This document shows, piece by piece, positions 42,253 to 51,730 of a DNA stretch of 64,000 nt. Origin of the DNA: Nocardia gamkensis NBRC 108242 (GTDB taxonomy: Bacteria > Actinomycetota > Actinomycetes > Mycobacteriales > Mycobacteriaceae); NCBI RefSeq assembly GCF_001612985.1, contig NZ_BDBM01000016.1, forward strand, positions 62,001 through 126,000. Direction: 5' to 3'. The position numbers were made by a program, and so were the translations under genes. Positions within the stretch are counted from its first letter, which is position 1; each line of letters begins with the position of its first letter. The notes beneath the pieces are model-generated. The model did no database searches. It saw only the letters and a list, made by a program, of their open reading frames with translations, and had not been told where the DNA came from.

Positions 42253-43662
42253 GTGGCGACCGAGACTGTGACGGCGTCCGTAGGGCTCCGATCCGAGCGC
42301 GGCGCCATCCTCGGCTCGCTGATGCTGGCGACCGCGCTGGTCGCGCTCGACTCGACGGTCATCGCCACGGCGGTGCTCACCATCACCGACAGCCTCGGCG
42401 GCTTCGCGCAGTTCCCCTGGTTGTTCTCCATCTATCTGCTGGCGCAGGCGGTGACGGTGCCGATCTACGGCAAGCTCGCCGACACCGTGGGGCGTAAACC
42501 CGTGATCCTGTTCGGGATCGCGATGTTCGCACTGGGTTCGCTGCTGTGTGGCGTGGCGACCAGCATGCTCGGGCTGATCGTCTTCCGCGCCGTCCAGGGC
42601 ATCGGCGCCGGAGCGATCCAGCCGATGACGATGACGATCGCGGGCGACTTGTACACGCTGTCGGAGCGCGCCAAGGTCCAGGGATACCTGGCCAGCGTGT
42701 GGGCAATGTCGAGCGTGGCGGGCCCGTTGCTGGGCGGCCTGTTCGCCGACTACGTCAGCTGGCGCTGGATCTTCCTGATCAATCTTCCGCTCTGCGCGCT
42801 GGCCGGATGGATGCTGGTGCGCAGTTTCGCCGAGAGCGCGCCGCGGCGCAGGCAGAGCGTCGACTATCCGGGCGCGGCGCTGCTGGCCGTGGGCGCGGGC
42901 GCGCTGATCCTCGGACTGCTCGAGGGCGGCCAGGCGTGGGCGTGGTCATCGCCGGTGAGCGTCGGCATCTTCGCGGGCGGCGTGCTCCTGCTCGTGCTGT
43001 TCGGGCTGGTCGAACGCCGGGCGCGCAATCCGATACTGCCGCTGTGGGTGTTCACCCGCCGCGTGGTGATCGCCTCCAGCCTGGTGTCGGTGCTGATCGG
43101 CGCCGTCCTGCTCGGACTCACCTCCTACGTGCCGACCTTCACCCAGGGTGTGCTCGGCACGGGTGCGCTGGTCGCGGGCCTGACGGTCGGCGCGCTCACC
43201 CTTGGCTGGCCGCTGGCCGCGTCCCAAGCCGGAAAGGTGTACCTGCGCATCGGCTTCCGCGCGACCGCCCTGATCGGCAGCGGCTTGGCGGCGCTCGGCG
43301 CCGCGAGCACGCTGCTGATCACCCAGCACTCGGCGCTGTGGCAGGTCGCCGCGTCGTGCTTCGTCATCGGCACCGGCATGGGCCTGGTCGCGACTCCGAC
43401 CCTGATCGCGGCGCAGACCAGCGCCGAATGGACCGAACGGGGCGTGGTGACCTCCGCCAACATGTTCGCGCGCTCGATCGGCAGCGCGGTGGGCGTCGCG
43501 GTGTTCGGCGCGATCGTGAATTCGCGGGTCGGCCACACCGATCACCCGCTGCCCGCCGCACTGGCCTCGGCGGTGCATCTGGTCTTCGTCACGATCGCGA
43601 CGATGGCCGCCGTCATGCTCATCGCTTCGGCCATGATGCCGCGGCGGTCGGCGACCGGCTGA
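42253..43662 (+). CDS. MDR-type MFS transporter (DHA2 family)
   Basis: 469 residues, GTG start with GAGAGGGG upstream. Fourteen-helix exporter: motif D1 region LDSTVIATAVLTI, GKLADTVGRKPV (motif A), RAVQGIGAGAIQPM, AGPLLGGLFADYVSWRWIFLINLP (motif C and the DHA2 SWRW signature), and a long cytoplasmic basic segment. Likely efflux of drugs or a natural product. It stands alone between DUF779 and a DUF4345 gene, with gaps on both sides. Confidence 0.88.
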   Translation: MATETVTASVGLRSERGAILGSLMLATALVALDSTVIATAVLTITDSLGGFAQFPWLFSIYLLAQAVTVPIYGKLADTVGRKPVILFGIAMFALGSLLCGVATSMLGLIVFRAVQGIGAGAIQPMTMTIAGDLYTLSERAKVQGYLASVWAMSSVAGPLLGGLFADYVSWRWIFLINLPLCALAGWMLVRSFAESAPRRRQSVDYPGAALLAVGAGALILGLLEGGQAWAWSSPVSVGIFAGGVLLLVLFGLVERRARNPILPLWVFTRRVVIASSLVSVLIGAVLLGLTSYVPTFTQGVLGTGALVAGLTVGALTLGWPLAASQAGKVYLRIGFRATALIGSGLAALGAASTLLITQHSALWQVAASCFVIGTGMGLVATPTLIAAQTSAEWTERGVVTSANMFARSIGSAVGVAVFGAIVNSRVGHTDHPLPAALASAVHLVFVTIATMAAVMLIASAMMPRRSATG

Positions 43663-44008
43663 CCCGCGGTCCGCCTCGGTGCTCGGGAACGCAGGTGGGC
43701 TCCGGCGATGTGCCACCGGAGGACCTTCAGCCCGCCGTCTCCCGCGAGCCGTGCCGGTTGGTGCTCGCGTCTGCCCGGGCAGGCCGGATTCGGCAGCCAT
43801 GTCAGCCGTCGCTGCGGTCGGCCGTCCGCTCGATCACCGATGTTCATGCCATCGGCCGTTGCCATGCAGCCGTAGCCGGGGCCCGGCAGGTGAGGCCGAA
43901 CCCGGTACATCGGACGGCACGACCGGAGAGAGCAGGTTTTCGGAAGCGTTCGCCGCCGCGAGCGGTGCAAGCTGGGCATCCCATCCGAACCGGAATTTGG
44001 AGGTCGCA
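43663..44008. other. Intergenic, 346 bp, no gene seen
   Basis: No protein-like frame and no strong hairpin. GGAGG (43999-44003) at the right end is the ribosome site of the DUF4345-like gene. Confidence 0.4.
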
Positions 44009-44374
44009 GTGGCACAGGCAGTGTGCGGAGTAATCGGTGTTTTCTTCCTCGGCATGGGCGTGTACGCACTCGCCGCGCCCGCCGCGCTGATCCGGCCGTT
44101 CGGCGTCCGGCTCACCGAGGCGAGCGCCCGATACGAAGTGCGCGCCGTCTACGGCGGCTTCGGCCTCGCGATGGCGGCCGTGCTCGCGGTGGCAGCGGCG
44201 GGCCTGGGCACGCTGCGCGGCGGGATCATGGTCGCCGTCGGCGCGGCGCTGGCGGGCATGGCCGTCGGCCGGGTGGCGTCCGCCGTGCTCGATGAGCGGA
44301 CGGCCTTCTACCCGACCTGGTTCTACGGCGTGGTGGAGACGGCAGGCGCTGTCGCGCTCTTCGCGGCCGCCTAG
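44009..44374 (+). CDS. DUF4345-like four-helix membrane protein
   Basis: 121 residues from GTG 44009, which has GGAGG 5 nt upstream. Four hydrophobic helices: GVIGVFFLGMGVYALAAPAAL, then after IRPFGVRLTEASARYEVRAVYGGFGLAMAAVLAVAAAG, LRGGIMVAVGAALAGMAVGRVASAV and WFYGVVETAGAVALFA. The RYEVRAVYGGFGLA segment between helices 1 and 2 is the DUF4345 hallmark. Function unknown. Converges with the amino-acid permease gene (13-bp gap). Confidence 0.8.
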   Translation: MAQAVCGVIGVFFLGMGVYALAAPAALIRPFGVRLTEASARYEVRAVYGGFGLAMAAVLAVAAAGLGTLRGGIMVAVGAALAGMAVGRVASAVLDERTAFYPTWFYGVVETAGAVALFAAA

Positions 44375-44387
44375 CGATGGCCGCCCG

Positions 44388-45827
44388 TCAGCTGGTGTGC
44401 ACGGGGTCGGTCGCGGCGCTGGAGTTACCGATCTTGCGCAGCGCGAGGTACCCGGCCGACACCAGCGCCGCCCACACCACGCCGACGACGATCGCGGTGC
44501 GCCCGCTGTCGGTGAACAGCAGCAGCACGACCACCAGTCCGAGGAACGCCAGCGCCAGCACGGTGGTGTAGGGCGCGGCGGGCAGCCGGTAGTCGCTCGC
44601 GGGCAGCTCACCGCGGGCCACCTTGGCCCGGTAGAGCAGGTGACAGACCAGGATGACGCCCCAGACGAAGATGATGCCGATGGTCGACACCGAGGTGATG
44701 TAGGCGAACGCCTTGTCCGGGGAGATGATGTTGACCACCACGCCGATCACCATCGCCGCCGCGGACGCGATGATCCCGGCGTAGGGCACCGCGTTCGCGC
44801 TCAGCTTGCTCAGCCCGGCGGGCGCCTCGCCGCGCAGCGACAGGGTGCGCAGCATCCGGCCGGTCGAGTAGATCCCCGAGTTGCACGACGACAATGCCGC
44901 GGTGAGCAGCACGAAGTTGACGATGCCCGCCGCGCCGGGGATGCCGATCTGCTCGAAGACCTCCACGAACGGGCTCTTGCCCGCGTGGAAGGTGCGCCAG
45001 CTGGACACCGCCATGATCACCACGAGCGCGCCGACGTAGAACAGGCCGATCCGGAAGGGAAGCGTGTTGATCGCCTTGCGCAGCGTCTTGCGGGGCTCGC
45101 GCGCCTCCCCCGCGGTGACGCCGACCAACTCCACACCGACGTAGGCGAACAGCACGATCTGCAACACCAGCAGCGACTGGCCGAGACCGTTGGGGAACAC
45201 GCCCCCGTCGGCCCACAGATTGGTGACGGTGGGGTCGGGCGCGTGACCGAAACCGAACAGCAGCACGCCGATGCCGAGCAGGATCATGCCGACGATCGCG
45301 GTCACCTTGATGGTGGAGAACCAGAACTCGCCCTCGCCGAACAGCCGCACCGAGATCAAGTTGGCGCAGAACATCACCGCGAGCACGACCAGTGCGGTGA
45401 CCCACGGCGCGATGTCGAACCAGTACTCCACGTACTTGCCGGCCACGGTGATCTCGGCCATGCAGGTGGCCACCCACACCGCCCAGTACGACCAGCCGGT
45501 CACGAAACCGGCGAAGCGGCCGAGGAATTCGTGCGCGTACTCGGCGAAACTGCCCGAGATCGGCCGGTAGGTCAGCAATTCGCCGAGCGCCCGCATGATC
45601 ACGAAGATCGCCAGGCCCGCCGCCAGATAGGCGAGGATGAGACCGGGGCCTGCCTGCTCGATCGCACCGCCCGCGCCGTAGAACAGGCCCGTGCCGATCG
45701 CGCCGCCGATGGCGATCATCTGAATGGTGCGCGGGCTCAGGCCCCGCGCGTAGCCTTCCGAGTCCCCGCCGTCCGCCGGATCCAAAGGTCCCGCGTCCTG
45801 AAGGTGACGGTCGGAGGAGGCTGTCAT
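44388..45827 (-). CDS. Amino acid permease (APC superfamily, AAT/CycA type)
   Basis: 479 residues with 12 predicted helices. It begins, after a polar N-terminus, with the AAT signature RGLSPRTIQMIAIGGAIGTGLFYGAGGAIEQAGPGLILAYLAAG; the GELLTYRPISGSFAEYAHEFLGRFAGFVTGWSYW block, FAYVGVELVGVTAGEAREPRKTLRKAIN and LSSCNSGIYSTGRMLRTLS match the D-serine/alanine/glycine, GABA and aromatic amino-acid transporters. AAGGA lies 6 nt before ATG 45827. A single gene; the exact amino acid is undetermined. Confidence 0.9.
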   Translation of the reverse strand: MTASSDRHLQDAGPLDPADGGDSEGYARGLSPRTIQMIAIGGAIGTGLFYGAGGAIEQAGPGLILAYLAAGLAIFVIMRALGELLTYRPISGSFAEYAHEFLGRFAGFVTGWSYWAVWVATCMAEITVAGKYVEYWFDIAPWVTALVVLAVMFCANLISVRLFGEGEFWFSTIKVTAIVGMILLGIGVLLFGFGHAPDPTVTNLWADGGVFPNGLGQSLLVLQIVLFAYVGVELVGVTAGEAREPRKTLRKAINTLPFRIGLFYVGALVVIMAVSSWRTFHAGKSPFVEVFEQIGIPGAAGIVNFVLLTAALSSCNSGIYSTGRMLRTLSLRGEAPAGLSKLSANAVPYAGIIASAAAMVIGVVVNIISPDKAFAYITSVSTIGIIFVWGVILVCHLLYRAKVARGELPASDYRLPAAPYTTVLALAFLGLVVVLLLFTDSGRTAIVVGVVWAALVSAGYLALRKIGNSSAATDPVHTS

Positions 45828-46039
45828 ACTGCGGTCCTTCCCTCGCTGGGCAGCGGCGCCGGTCGCCTGCCGGTACGCCGGAACACGATGTCGGATCATC
45901 GCACGGTCCGGCCCAGGGGGTCACGCTACCGCCCGGCCGGCGCGCGCGTCGTCTCCGGGCCGACCGCCGCGGCCGTGCGGACCTACCGGAGCGGCGTCGG
46001 GCGTGCCATCATCGGATCCCCTACCGATGGGCTTTCGTC

Positions 46040-47227
46040 ATGACCGAAGTATCGCCCCGGCGCAGGCGACCCGGCCGTTTCGCGCTGCGCGCCGTCGTCG
46101 TCCTGTTCGTGATCGTCGCAGTCCTGGTCGGCGCGGCGTTCGCGACGACGACCGTCCTGCACATCCCGTCGCCGCCGACACTGCTGCGCCTGCTGACCGA
46201 CCCGCCGTCGGCGCAGGGCGCGCTGTTCGAGAGCCGGACGGTGGCCGCCTCCCCCGCCCCGCGTCCCCTCCCGAGAGCACCGCGGCCGCTGCCCGAGCAG
46301 GTGCCCTGGAAGGGCTCGCACCTCTCGATGGCCGATTTCCTCGGCACCACGCACACCAATTCGTTCCTCATCCTGCGCGACGGCGCTGTGACACACGAGT
46401 GGTATCGCGACGGCTTCACCGCGACCACCCGCCAGTCCTCGTGGTCGGTGGTGAAGTCCATCGTGTCGCTGCTGACCGGCCGAGCCGTCGCGGCGGGGAA
46501 ACTCACCGAGGACGACCGCTTGGTGCGGATCCTGCCCGAGCTGACCACCGGCGGCGAGTACGACAGCGTCACCATCCGCGACCTGCTGGACATGGCCTCC
46601 GGGGTGGACGTATCGGAGAACTACAACAAGTATCTGCCGCTGACGGGCACCGCCCGGATGTACCTCACCGAGGATCTGGCCGGATTCGTCCGCGACCACC
46701 ACGGTCTGCGGTTCGCTCCCGGCAGCGCGGGCGAGTACCGCAGCGTGGACACCCAATTGCTGGGCATGGCGCTGGCGCGGGTCGAAGGCCTGCCGCTGGC
46801 CGAATTGCTGGAGCGCGACATCTGGGGGCCGATCGGCGCCGAGGACGACGCGCTGTGGAACCTCGATCGCTCCGGGGGCCAGGAGAAAGCGTTCTGCTGC
46901 CTGAACGCGACCGCCCGCGATTTCGCCAAGATCGGCCGGCTGGTGCTGGACGGCGGGCGGGCAGGCGACGCGCAGATCGTGCCGCCTGCCTGGATCGACC
47001 GCATCCGCACGCCCGCGCCGCACCAGGTGGGCGTTTGGCCCTACAGCGCGCAATGGTGGCACCCGACCGGCGGGGACGGCGCCGACCTCACCGCCGTCGG
47101 CGTGTACGGCCAGTACGTCTACGTGGACCCGCCCAGCGGCACCGTCATCGTCAAGCTCAGCGACCACGGCACCACCCAGGACGAGCAGGAGACCATCGAG
47201 GTCTTCCGTACGATCGCACGCGGCTGA
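46040..47227 (+). CDS. Membrane-anchored serine hydrolase (beta-lactamase / 6-aminohexanoate-dimer hydrolase fold)
   Basis: 395 residues. An Arg-rich N-terminus and one helix (AVVVLFVIVAVLVGAAFA) anchor the protein, with the enzyme outside. The catalytic SxxK is S136-V-V-K139; the YxN motif is replaced by Y-R-S (GEYRSVDTQLLGMALA), as in class C-like NylB' and EstB-type hydrolases. Other blocks are SVTIRDLLDMASGVDVSENY and the C-terminal VGVYGQYVYVDPPSGTVIVKLSDH strand. Its substrate might be an ester, amide oligomer or peptide. Gene 69 bp upstream of an LLM enzyme. Confidence 0.87.
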   Translation: MTEVSPRRRRPGRFALRAVVVLFVIVAVLVGAAFATTTVLHIPSPPTLLRLLTDPPSAQGALFESRTVAASPAPRPLPRAPRPLPEQVPWKGSHLSMADFLGTTHTNSFLILRDGAVTHEWYRDGFTATTRQSSWSVVKSIVSLLTGRAVAAGKLTEDDRLVRILPELTTGGEYDSVTIRDLLDMASGVDVSENYNKYLPLTGTARMYLTEDLAGFVRDHHGLRFAPGSAGEYRSVDTQLLGMALARVEGLPLAELLERDIWGPIGAEDDALWNLDRSGGQEKAFCCLNATARDFAKIGRLVLDGGRAGDAQIVPPAWIDRIRTPAPHQVGVWPYSAQWWHPTGGDGADLTAVGVYGQYVYVDPPSGTVIVKLSDHGTTQDEQETIEVFRTIARG

Positions 47228-47296
47228 GGCGGCCGGGCGAAATACACCGGGGACGGGCGGCGTTGGCAGTGGAGATCGCCACTGTGGAGGAGACCC

Positions 47297-48289
47297 ATGA
47301 TCGACGTCCCGCTGTCCGTACTGGATCTGGCGCCGGTGCAGTCCGGCCGCACCGTCCGTGAGGGGCTGGACGCGACCACCGAATTGGCCAGGCGCACCGA
47401 GGCTTTGGGCTATCACCGCTTCTGGGTCGCCGAACACCACAACATGCCAGGCATCGCCAGCTCGGCGCCGAGCGTGCTGCTGGCCCACCTGGCCGCGGCC
47501 ACCTCGACCATCCGGGTCGGCTCCGGCGGGGTGATGCTGCCCAATCACGCGCCGCTCGTGGTCGCCGAGCAGTTCGGCACGCTGCACGCGCTGCATCCCG
47601 GCCGGATCGACCTCGGCATCGGACGTGCGCCCGGCACCGACCAGGCGACCGCCCGCGCGCTGCGACGGACCGCGGACGGACTGTCGGCGGAATCCTTCCC
47701 TCAGGAACTGGCCGCATTGCTGGGCTACTTCCGCGGCGCCGATCCCGGCGGCATCGCCGCGACGCCGGGTCGCGGCGAGGAACCGGAGATCTGGCTGCTG
47801 GGTTCCAGCGGCTACAGCGCCCAGGTCGCCGCGGTGCTCGGGCTTCCGTTCGCCTTCGCGCACCACATCAGCCCCGACAACACCGAGCCCGCGCTCGCGC
47901 TCTACCGCGAGCATTTCCGGCCGTCGGAGCAGCTGGAGCGCCCGTATGCGATGGTGGCGGTCGCGGCGATCTGCGCGGATACCGACGAGCGCGCCGATGC
48001 CCTCGCCGGTCCGCGCGACCTGGCTTTCCTGAACCTGGTGCGCGGCACGCCGCAGGCGCTGGCCACGCCGGAGGAAGCGGCCGCGTTCCGCCCGTCGGAG
48101 CACGAGCGCGCGTTCATCAGGCAGCGCCGGGCCGGGCAGGTGCTCGGCTCGCCGGAGACGGTGCGCGGCCAGCTCGCGGACCTGCTCGAGCGCACGCGGG
48201 CCGACGAGCTGATGATCAACACGCTGGTCTTCGACATCGACGACCGTGCCCGATCGTTCGAACTGCTCACCGAGAAGGTCGCGGCGTGA
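47297..48289 (+). CDS. LLM-class flavin oxidoreductase (MsnO8/YhbW type)
   Basis: 330 residues, GGAGGAG before ATG 47297. It has the type-specific start [92 protein letters not shown] and [22 protein letters not shown]. Members of this branch are luciferase-like enzymes of mostly unknown substrate. It may be co-transcribed with the serine hydrolase. Fourth LLM enzyme in the window. Confidence 0.87.
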   Translation: MIDVPLSVLDLAPVQSGRTVREGLDATTELARRTEALGYHRFWVAEHHNMPGIASSAPSVLLAHLAAATSTIRVGSGGVMLPNHAPLVVAEQFGTLHALHPGRIDLGIGRAPGTDQATARALRRTADGLSAESFPQELAALLGYFRGADPGGIAATPGRGEEPEIWLLGSSGYSAQVAAVLGLPFAFAHHISPDNTEPALALYREHFRPSEQLERPYAMVAVAAICADTDERADALAGPRDLAFLNLVRGTPQALATPEEAAAFRPSEHERAFIRQRRAGQVLGSPETVRGQLADLLERTRADELMINTLVFDIDDRARSFELLTEKVAA

Positions 48290-48295
48290 GGCGGG

Positions 48296-49123
48296 TCAGT
48301 GCAACCGGAAGCCGTGGTTGGTCAGCGATTCGCGCAGCCGGTGCCTGCCGTTGAGCGCCGCCGCCGAGGCCAGCCGGGCCAGCACACGCTCGGTCCAGGA
48401 ATGCGCGAGCTGTTGCTCGGCATAGAATTCCGCGATCCGGGTCTCGTACTCGGCCACGTGCGCCCGCTGCGCGGCCAGATCGTAGGTTTCCCGGTGCAGA
48501 ACGGCTTCCTGCGGAAGACGCGGTTTCACCCGCGCGTCCTCGGCGGGGTCGGGGTGGCCGACCACCAAGCCGAAGACGGCGAAGACCTGCGGCGGCAGGC
48601 CCAGCTCGGCGGCGACTTCTTCCGGCTTGTTGCGCAGCGCGCCGATGTAGACGGTGCCGAGTCCGAGCGATTCCGCCGCCACGACCGCGTTCTGCGCCGC
48701 CAGCGCGGCGTCGATGAAGCCGACGTAGCTCGACTCGAGGTAGTCCGCGCCCTCCAGCGGCGCGCTCCGGTCTTCGGCAAGCTGGCGCAGGCGGGCGAAG
48801 TCGGCCGTCCAGACCAGCAGCACCGGCGCCTGCACGATGTGGGCCTGGTCGCCCGCGAGCGCGGCCAAGCGTGCCTTGCGCTGCGGGTCGCGCACCGCGA
48901 TGACGCTCCAGACCTGGAGATTCGACGAGGTCGGCGCGGACTGCGCCGCGGAGATCAGCAGTCGCAGCGTGGCATCGGGCACCGGATCGGACAGGTAGCG
49001 GCGCACCGAGCGGTGTTCGTGCAGCACTTGCAGGACCTGATTCCACTGCGCGGGTTCGGCCGGTCGAGGATCGCGGTAGCGCTGTTGCACGGCGTGGGTC
49101 GGTGTCGGCACGGACTGCGTCAT
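48296..49123 (-). CDS. NADPH-dependent nitroreductase (NfsA/FRP type)
   Basis: 275-residue FMN oxidoreductase. Family blocks are [79 protein letters not shown], then [27 protein letters not shown] and [25 protein letters not shown]. It reduces nitro compounds or free flavins. The ATG at 49123 is preferred (AAAGG 8 nt upstream); ATG 49132 and 49129 are alternatives. Divergent from a siderophore-interacting flavoprotein, with an iron-box-like site in the 109-bp gap, so it might supply reduced flavin for iron release; this is inference. Confidence 0.88.
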   Translation of the reverse strand: MTQSVPTPTHAVQQRYRDPRPAEPAQWNQVLQVLHEHRSVRRYLSDPVPDATLRLLISAAQSAPTSSNLQVWSVIAVRDPQRKARLAALAGDQAHIVQAPVLLVWTADFARLRQLAEDRSAPLEGADYLESSYVGFIDAALAAQNAVVAAESLGLGTVYIGALRNKPEEVAAELGLPPQVFAVFGLVVGHPDPAEDARVKPRLPQEAVLHRETYDLAAQRAHVAEYETRIAEFYAEQQLAHSWTERVLARLASAAALNGRHRLRESLTNHGFRLH

Positions 49124-49198
49124 GGGCATCATCCTTTCGCCCGCGCGGCGCGCCGTCAGCGGTTGGCCGCACCCTGAGCCGAACACGAGTAGGGTAAG

Positions 49199-49215
49199 TA
49201 AGGTAATCCTAATAA
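49199..49215. promoter_or_regulatory. IdeR/DtxR iron-box-like site
   Basis: TAAGGTAATCCTAATAA; on the other strand TTATTAGGATTACCTTA, sharing TTAGG-TTA-CCT with the IdeR/DtxR consensus. It ends 17 bp before the SIP gene's TTG and sits in the divergent gap. Imperfect, so binding is not certain. Confidence 0.5.
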
Positions 49216-49232
49216 CATTATCGGAGGTTCCC

Positions 49233-49988
49233 TTGGCACGTCCCCGCACCACCCTCACGGTGCAACGCACGGAATGGCTGACCCCGCACCTGATCCGGGT
49301 GCACCTCGGCGGCCCCGGCTTTGCCGCGTTCCGGCCCAGCGAGTTCACCGACTCGTATGTGAAGTTCATCTTCCCGCAGGACGGGGACGAGGTGGTCCGC
49401 ACTTACACCGTCCGGTCGGTGGACACCGTCGCCGGGGAGATCGCGGCGGATTTCGTCTACCACGGCGCGGAGGGCATCGCGGGACCGTGGGCAGCCGCGG
49501 TCGAGCCCGGCGAAACCATCGACCTCTACGGCCCCGGCGGCGCGTACTCCCCGCGCCCGGACGCCGACTGGCATCTACTGGCCGGTGACGAGGCCGCGCT
49601 GCCCGCCATCGCCGCCGCGCTCGAGGCGATGCCCGGCGAAGCGACCGGGCTGGCGTTCGTCGAGGTCGCCGGTCCGGACGACGAACTGCCGTTGAAGAAG
49701 CCGGACGGCATCGAGCTGACCTGGCTGCACCGCGGCGTCCGGCCGCCCGGCGAGGTGCTCGCCGAAACCGTCCGCGCGGCACCGTGGGCGCCGGGACAGG
49801 TCCAGGTGTTCATCCACGGTGAAGCGCAGGCGGTCATGCAGGATCTGCGCCGCTATGTCCGCAAGGACCGCGGTGTTTCGGCCGAGTGGGCGTCGTCGAT
49901 CTCCGGCTACTGGCGCCGCGGCCGCACCGAGGAGGGCTTCCGGCAGTGGAAGGCCGAACTGCGCGCGGCCGAGGAGGCCACCGGCTGA
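49233..49988 (+). CDS. Siderophore-interacting protein (ferric-siderophore reductase, FAD-dependent)
   Basis: 251 residues, TTG start with GGAGG 5 nt upstream. The FAD-binding motif RTYTVR is followed by DFVYHGAEGIAGPWAAAVEPGETIDLYGPGG; the NAD-binding half has HLLAGDEAALPAIAAALEAMP and the C-terminal signature VFIHGEAQAVMQDLRRYVRKDRGVS...SSISGYWRRGRTEEGFRQWK, all characteristic of the ViuB/SIP family. It reduces Fe(III)-siderophores in the cytoplasm to release iron. The iron-box-like site just upstream suggests IdeR-type repression under iron-replete conditions. Confidence 0.92.
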   Translation: MARPRTTLTVQRTEWLTPHLIRVHLGGPGFAAFRPSEFTDSYVKFIFPQDGDEVVRTYTVRSVDTVAGEIAADFVYHGAEGIAGPWAAAVEPGETIDLYGPGGAYSPRPDADWHLLAGDEAALPAIAAALEAMPGEATGLAFVEVAGPDDELPLKKPDGIELTWLHRGVRPPGEVLAETVRAAPWAPGQVQVFIHGEAQAVMQDLRRYVRKDRGVSAEWASSISGYWRRGRTEEGFRQWKAELRAAEEATG

Positions 49989-50263
49989 ACCGGCCCCACC
50001 CGGTCGGCGCACCGTCGAACACCGAGCGGCACGCGATGTCGCACCCGGAACTCCGCCGGGCGAGGTGAATCGAATACGGCGCTCGGCCCGGTGCGGCACC
50101 TGCACCGGGCCGGGTGACGTCGAGGATCGGCGCCCGGTCCGATACCCGCGACCGCGACGTCACCGCTTGCGTCCGGGAGCCCGGTCTCGAGCCGGCGCGG
50201 ACATGTCCTCGAAGACACGGAACCCGCAGATCCGGACGACCGGATCGAAAGGGCGCCGTCGGC

Positions 50264-51475
50264 TCAACTCAAGAGCCCGACGATGGTGGCGGACAGGCAG
50301 CTGACCAGGGTGGCGCCGTAGAGCAGGCGGAGCCCGTTGCGGGCGATGACGCCGCCCTGTTTCTCGCTGAGGCTGCGGACCGCGCCGGTGACGATGGCGA
50401 TGGTGGAGAAGTTCGCGAACGACACCAGGTAGGTGGACACGATCGCGACGGTGCGGTCGGACAGTCCCCCGTGCTGCCGGTTCAGCTCCTGCATGGCGAC
50501 CACCTCGTTGGACACCAGCTTGGTGCCCATGAATCGGCCCGCGGCCGCCGCCTCCTCCCACGGGATGCCGGTCAGCCAGGCGGCGGGGGCGAAGATGTGC
50601 CCCATCAGATCCTGGAACGTGGTGCCGTGGAACAGGGCGGCGAAGATTCCGTTGATCATCGCCAGCAGAGCGATGAATCCGATCAGCATCGCCGCGACGG
50701 TGAAGGCCACCTTGAAACCCACCAAGATGTATTCGGTGAGCATCTCGAAGAACGATTGCGCCTTACGGCTGTCGGAGATCTCCTCGCCGAGCAGCCGCGC
50801 GTCGTCTTCGGCGGTGACCGCGTAGGGGTTGATCAGCGAGCACACCACGAAAGCGCCCAGCATGTTCAGCACGATAGCCGCGATCACATACTTCGGGTCG
50901 ATCAGCTGCATGTAAGCGCCGAGGATGCCCGCCGAGACCGTCGACATCGCCGAGGCCGCCAAGGTGTACATCCGCTGCGACGGGATGTCGTCGAGCATGG
51001 CGCGCAGCGAGATGAACACCTCGGACTGACCGAGGATGGCGGAGGCGACCGCGTTGAACGATTCGATCTTGCCGAAGCCGCTCACCCACGCCAGCAGCAG
51101 ACCGAGGTACTTGATGACGAACGGCAGCACCCGCAGGTGCTGCAAGATGCCGATCAGCGCGGAGACGAGCACGATCGGCATCAGGACCGCGAAGAGGAAG
51201 GCGGGCCCGCTGCCGCCGACGCCGGGCAGGTCGCCGAACACGAACGCCGTACCCTGTGCGGCGTAGCCGAGGATATGGGCGAAAGTGTCGCTGACCGCCC
51301 GGATTACGGTCCCCCCGATCCCCGTTCTCAGCAACAGGAAACCGAGCGCGACCTGCAGGAGCAACAGGACCGCGATCCGCGGCAGCCTTCCGGCGGCGGC
51401 GCGGCGGTCGGTACTGGGCAACCATGCCAGCAGCAGGAAGCACGCCAGCCCGACGAATCCGATCAGATAATGCAC
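50264..51475 (-). CDS. nupC: NupC family concentrative nucleoside transporter
   Basis: 403 residues with about 10 membrane segments. It imports nucleosides with protons or sodium. Typical segments are HYLIGFVGLACFLLLAWL at the N-terminus (matching the form of Bacillus NupC), AAQGTAFVFGDL, FGKIESFNAVASAILGQSEVFISLRAML and MGTKLVSNEVVAMQELNRQ with the QSE nucleoside-site motif. The GTG at 51475 is chosen from that N-terminal match and a GAGG 5 nt upstream; a GTG at 51502 would add nine residues. A 275-bp gap separates it from the SIP gene and 255 bp from the divergent permease. Confidence 0.9.
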   Translation of the reverse strand: MHYLIGFVGLACFLLLAWLPSTDRRAAAGRLPRIAVLLLLQVALGFLLLRTGIGGTVIRAVSDTFAHILGYAAQGTAFVFGDLPGVGGSGPAFLFAVLMPIVLVSALIGILQHLRVLPFVIKYLGLLLAWVSGFGKIESFNAVASAILGQSEVFISLRAMLDDIPSQRMYTLAASAMSTVSAGILGAYMQLIDPKYVIAAIVLNMLGAFVVCSLINPYAVTAEDDARLLGEEISDSRKAQSFFEMLTEYILVGFKVAFTVAAMLIGFIALLAMINGIFAALFHGTTFQDLMGHIFAPAAWLTGIPWEEAAAAGRFMGTKLVSNEVVAMQELNRQHGGLSDRTVAIVSTYLVSFANFSTIAIVTGAVRSLSEKQGGVIARNGLRLLYGATLVSCLSATIVGLLS

Positions 51476-51730
51476 GCGCACCTCGGCCGCCGTGGCGTAC
51501 ACCGGCTTGTGGGACCAACTCTCATGTCGGTCTATGGTGCGGTGTCTCCACGGTTGAGAAGATCAGCAGCGGCTCGCTCCGGAACTTAGTTCCGCGAAGG
51601 AGCAGTGACATCGCCCAGGTGGGAAGGGATGATCGGTGGCAGACCGGTCGCCACAATCTCCGAACCTGATGACCTTCCCGATCGACCTCCGGGTCGGTGC
51701 ACCGCTTCTATCGAAGGTGAGGTGGCGAAG

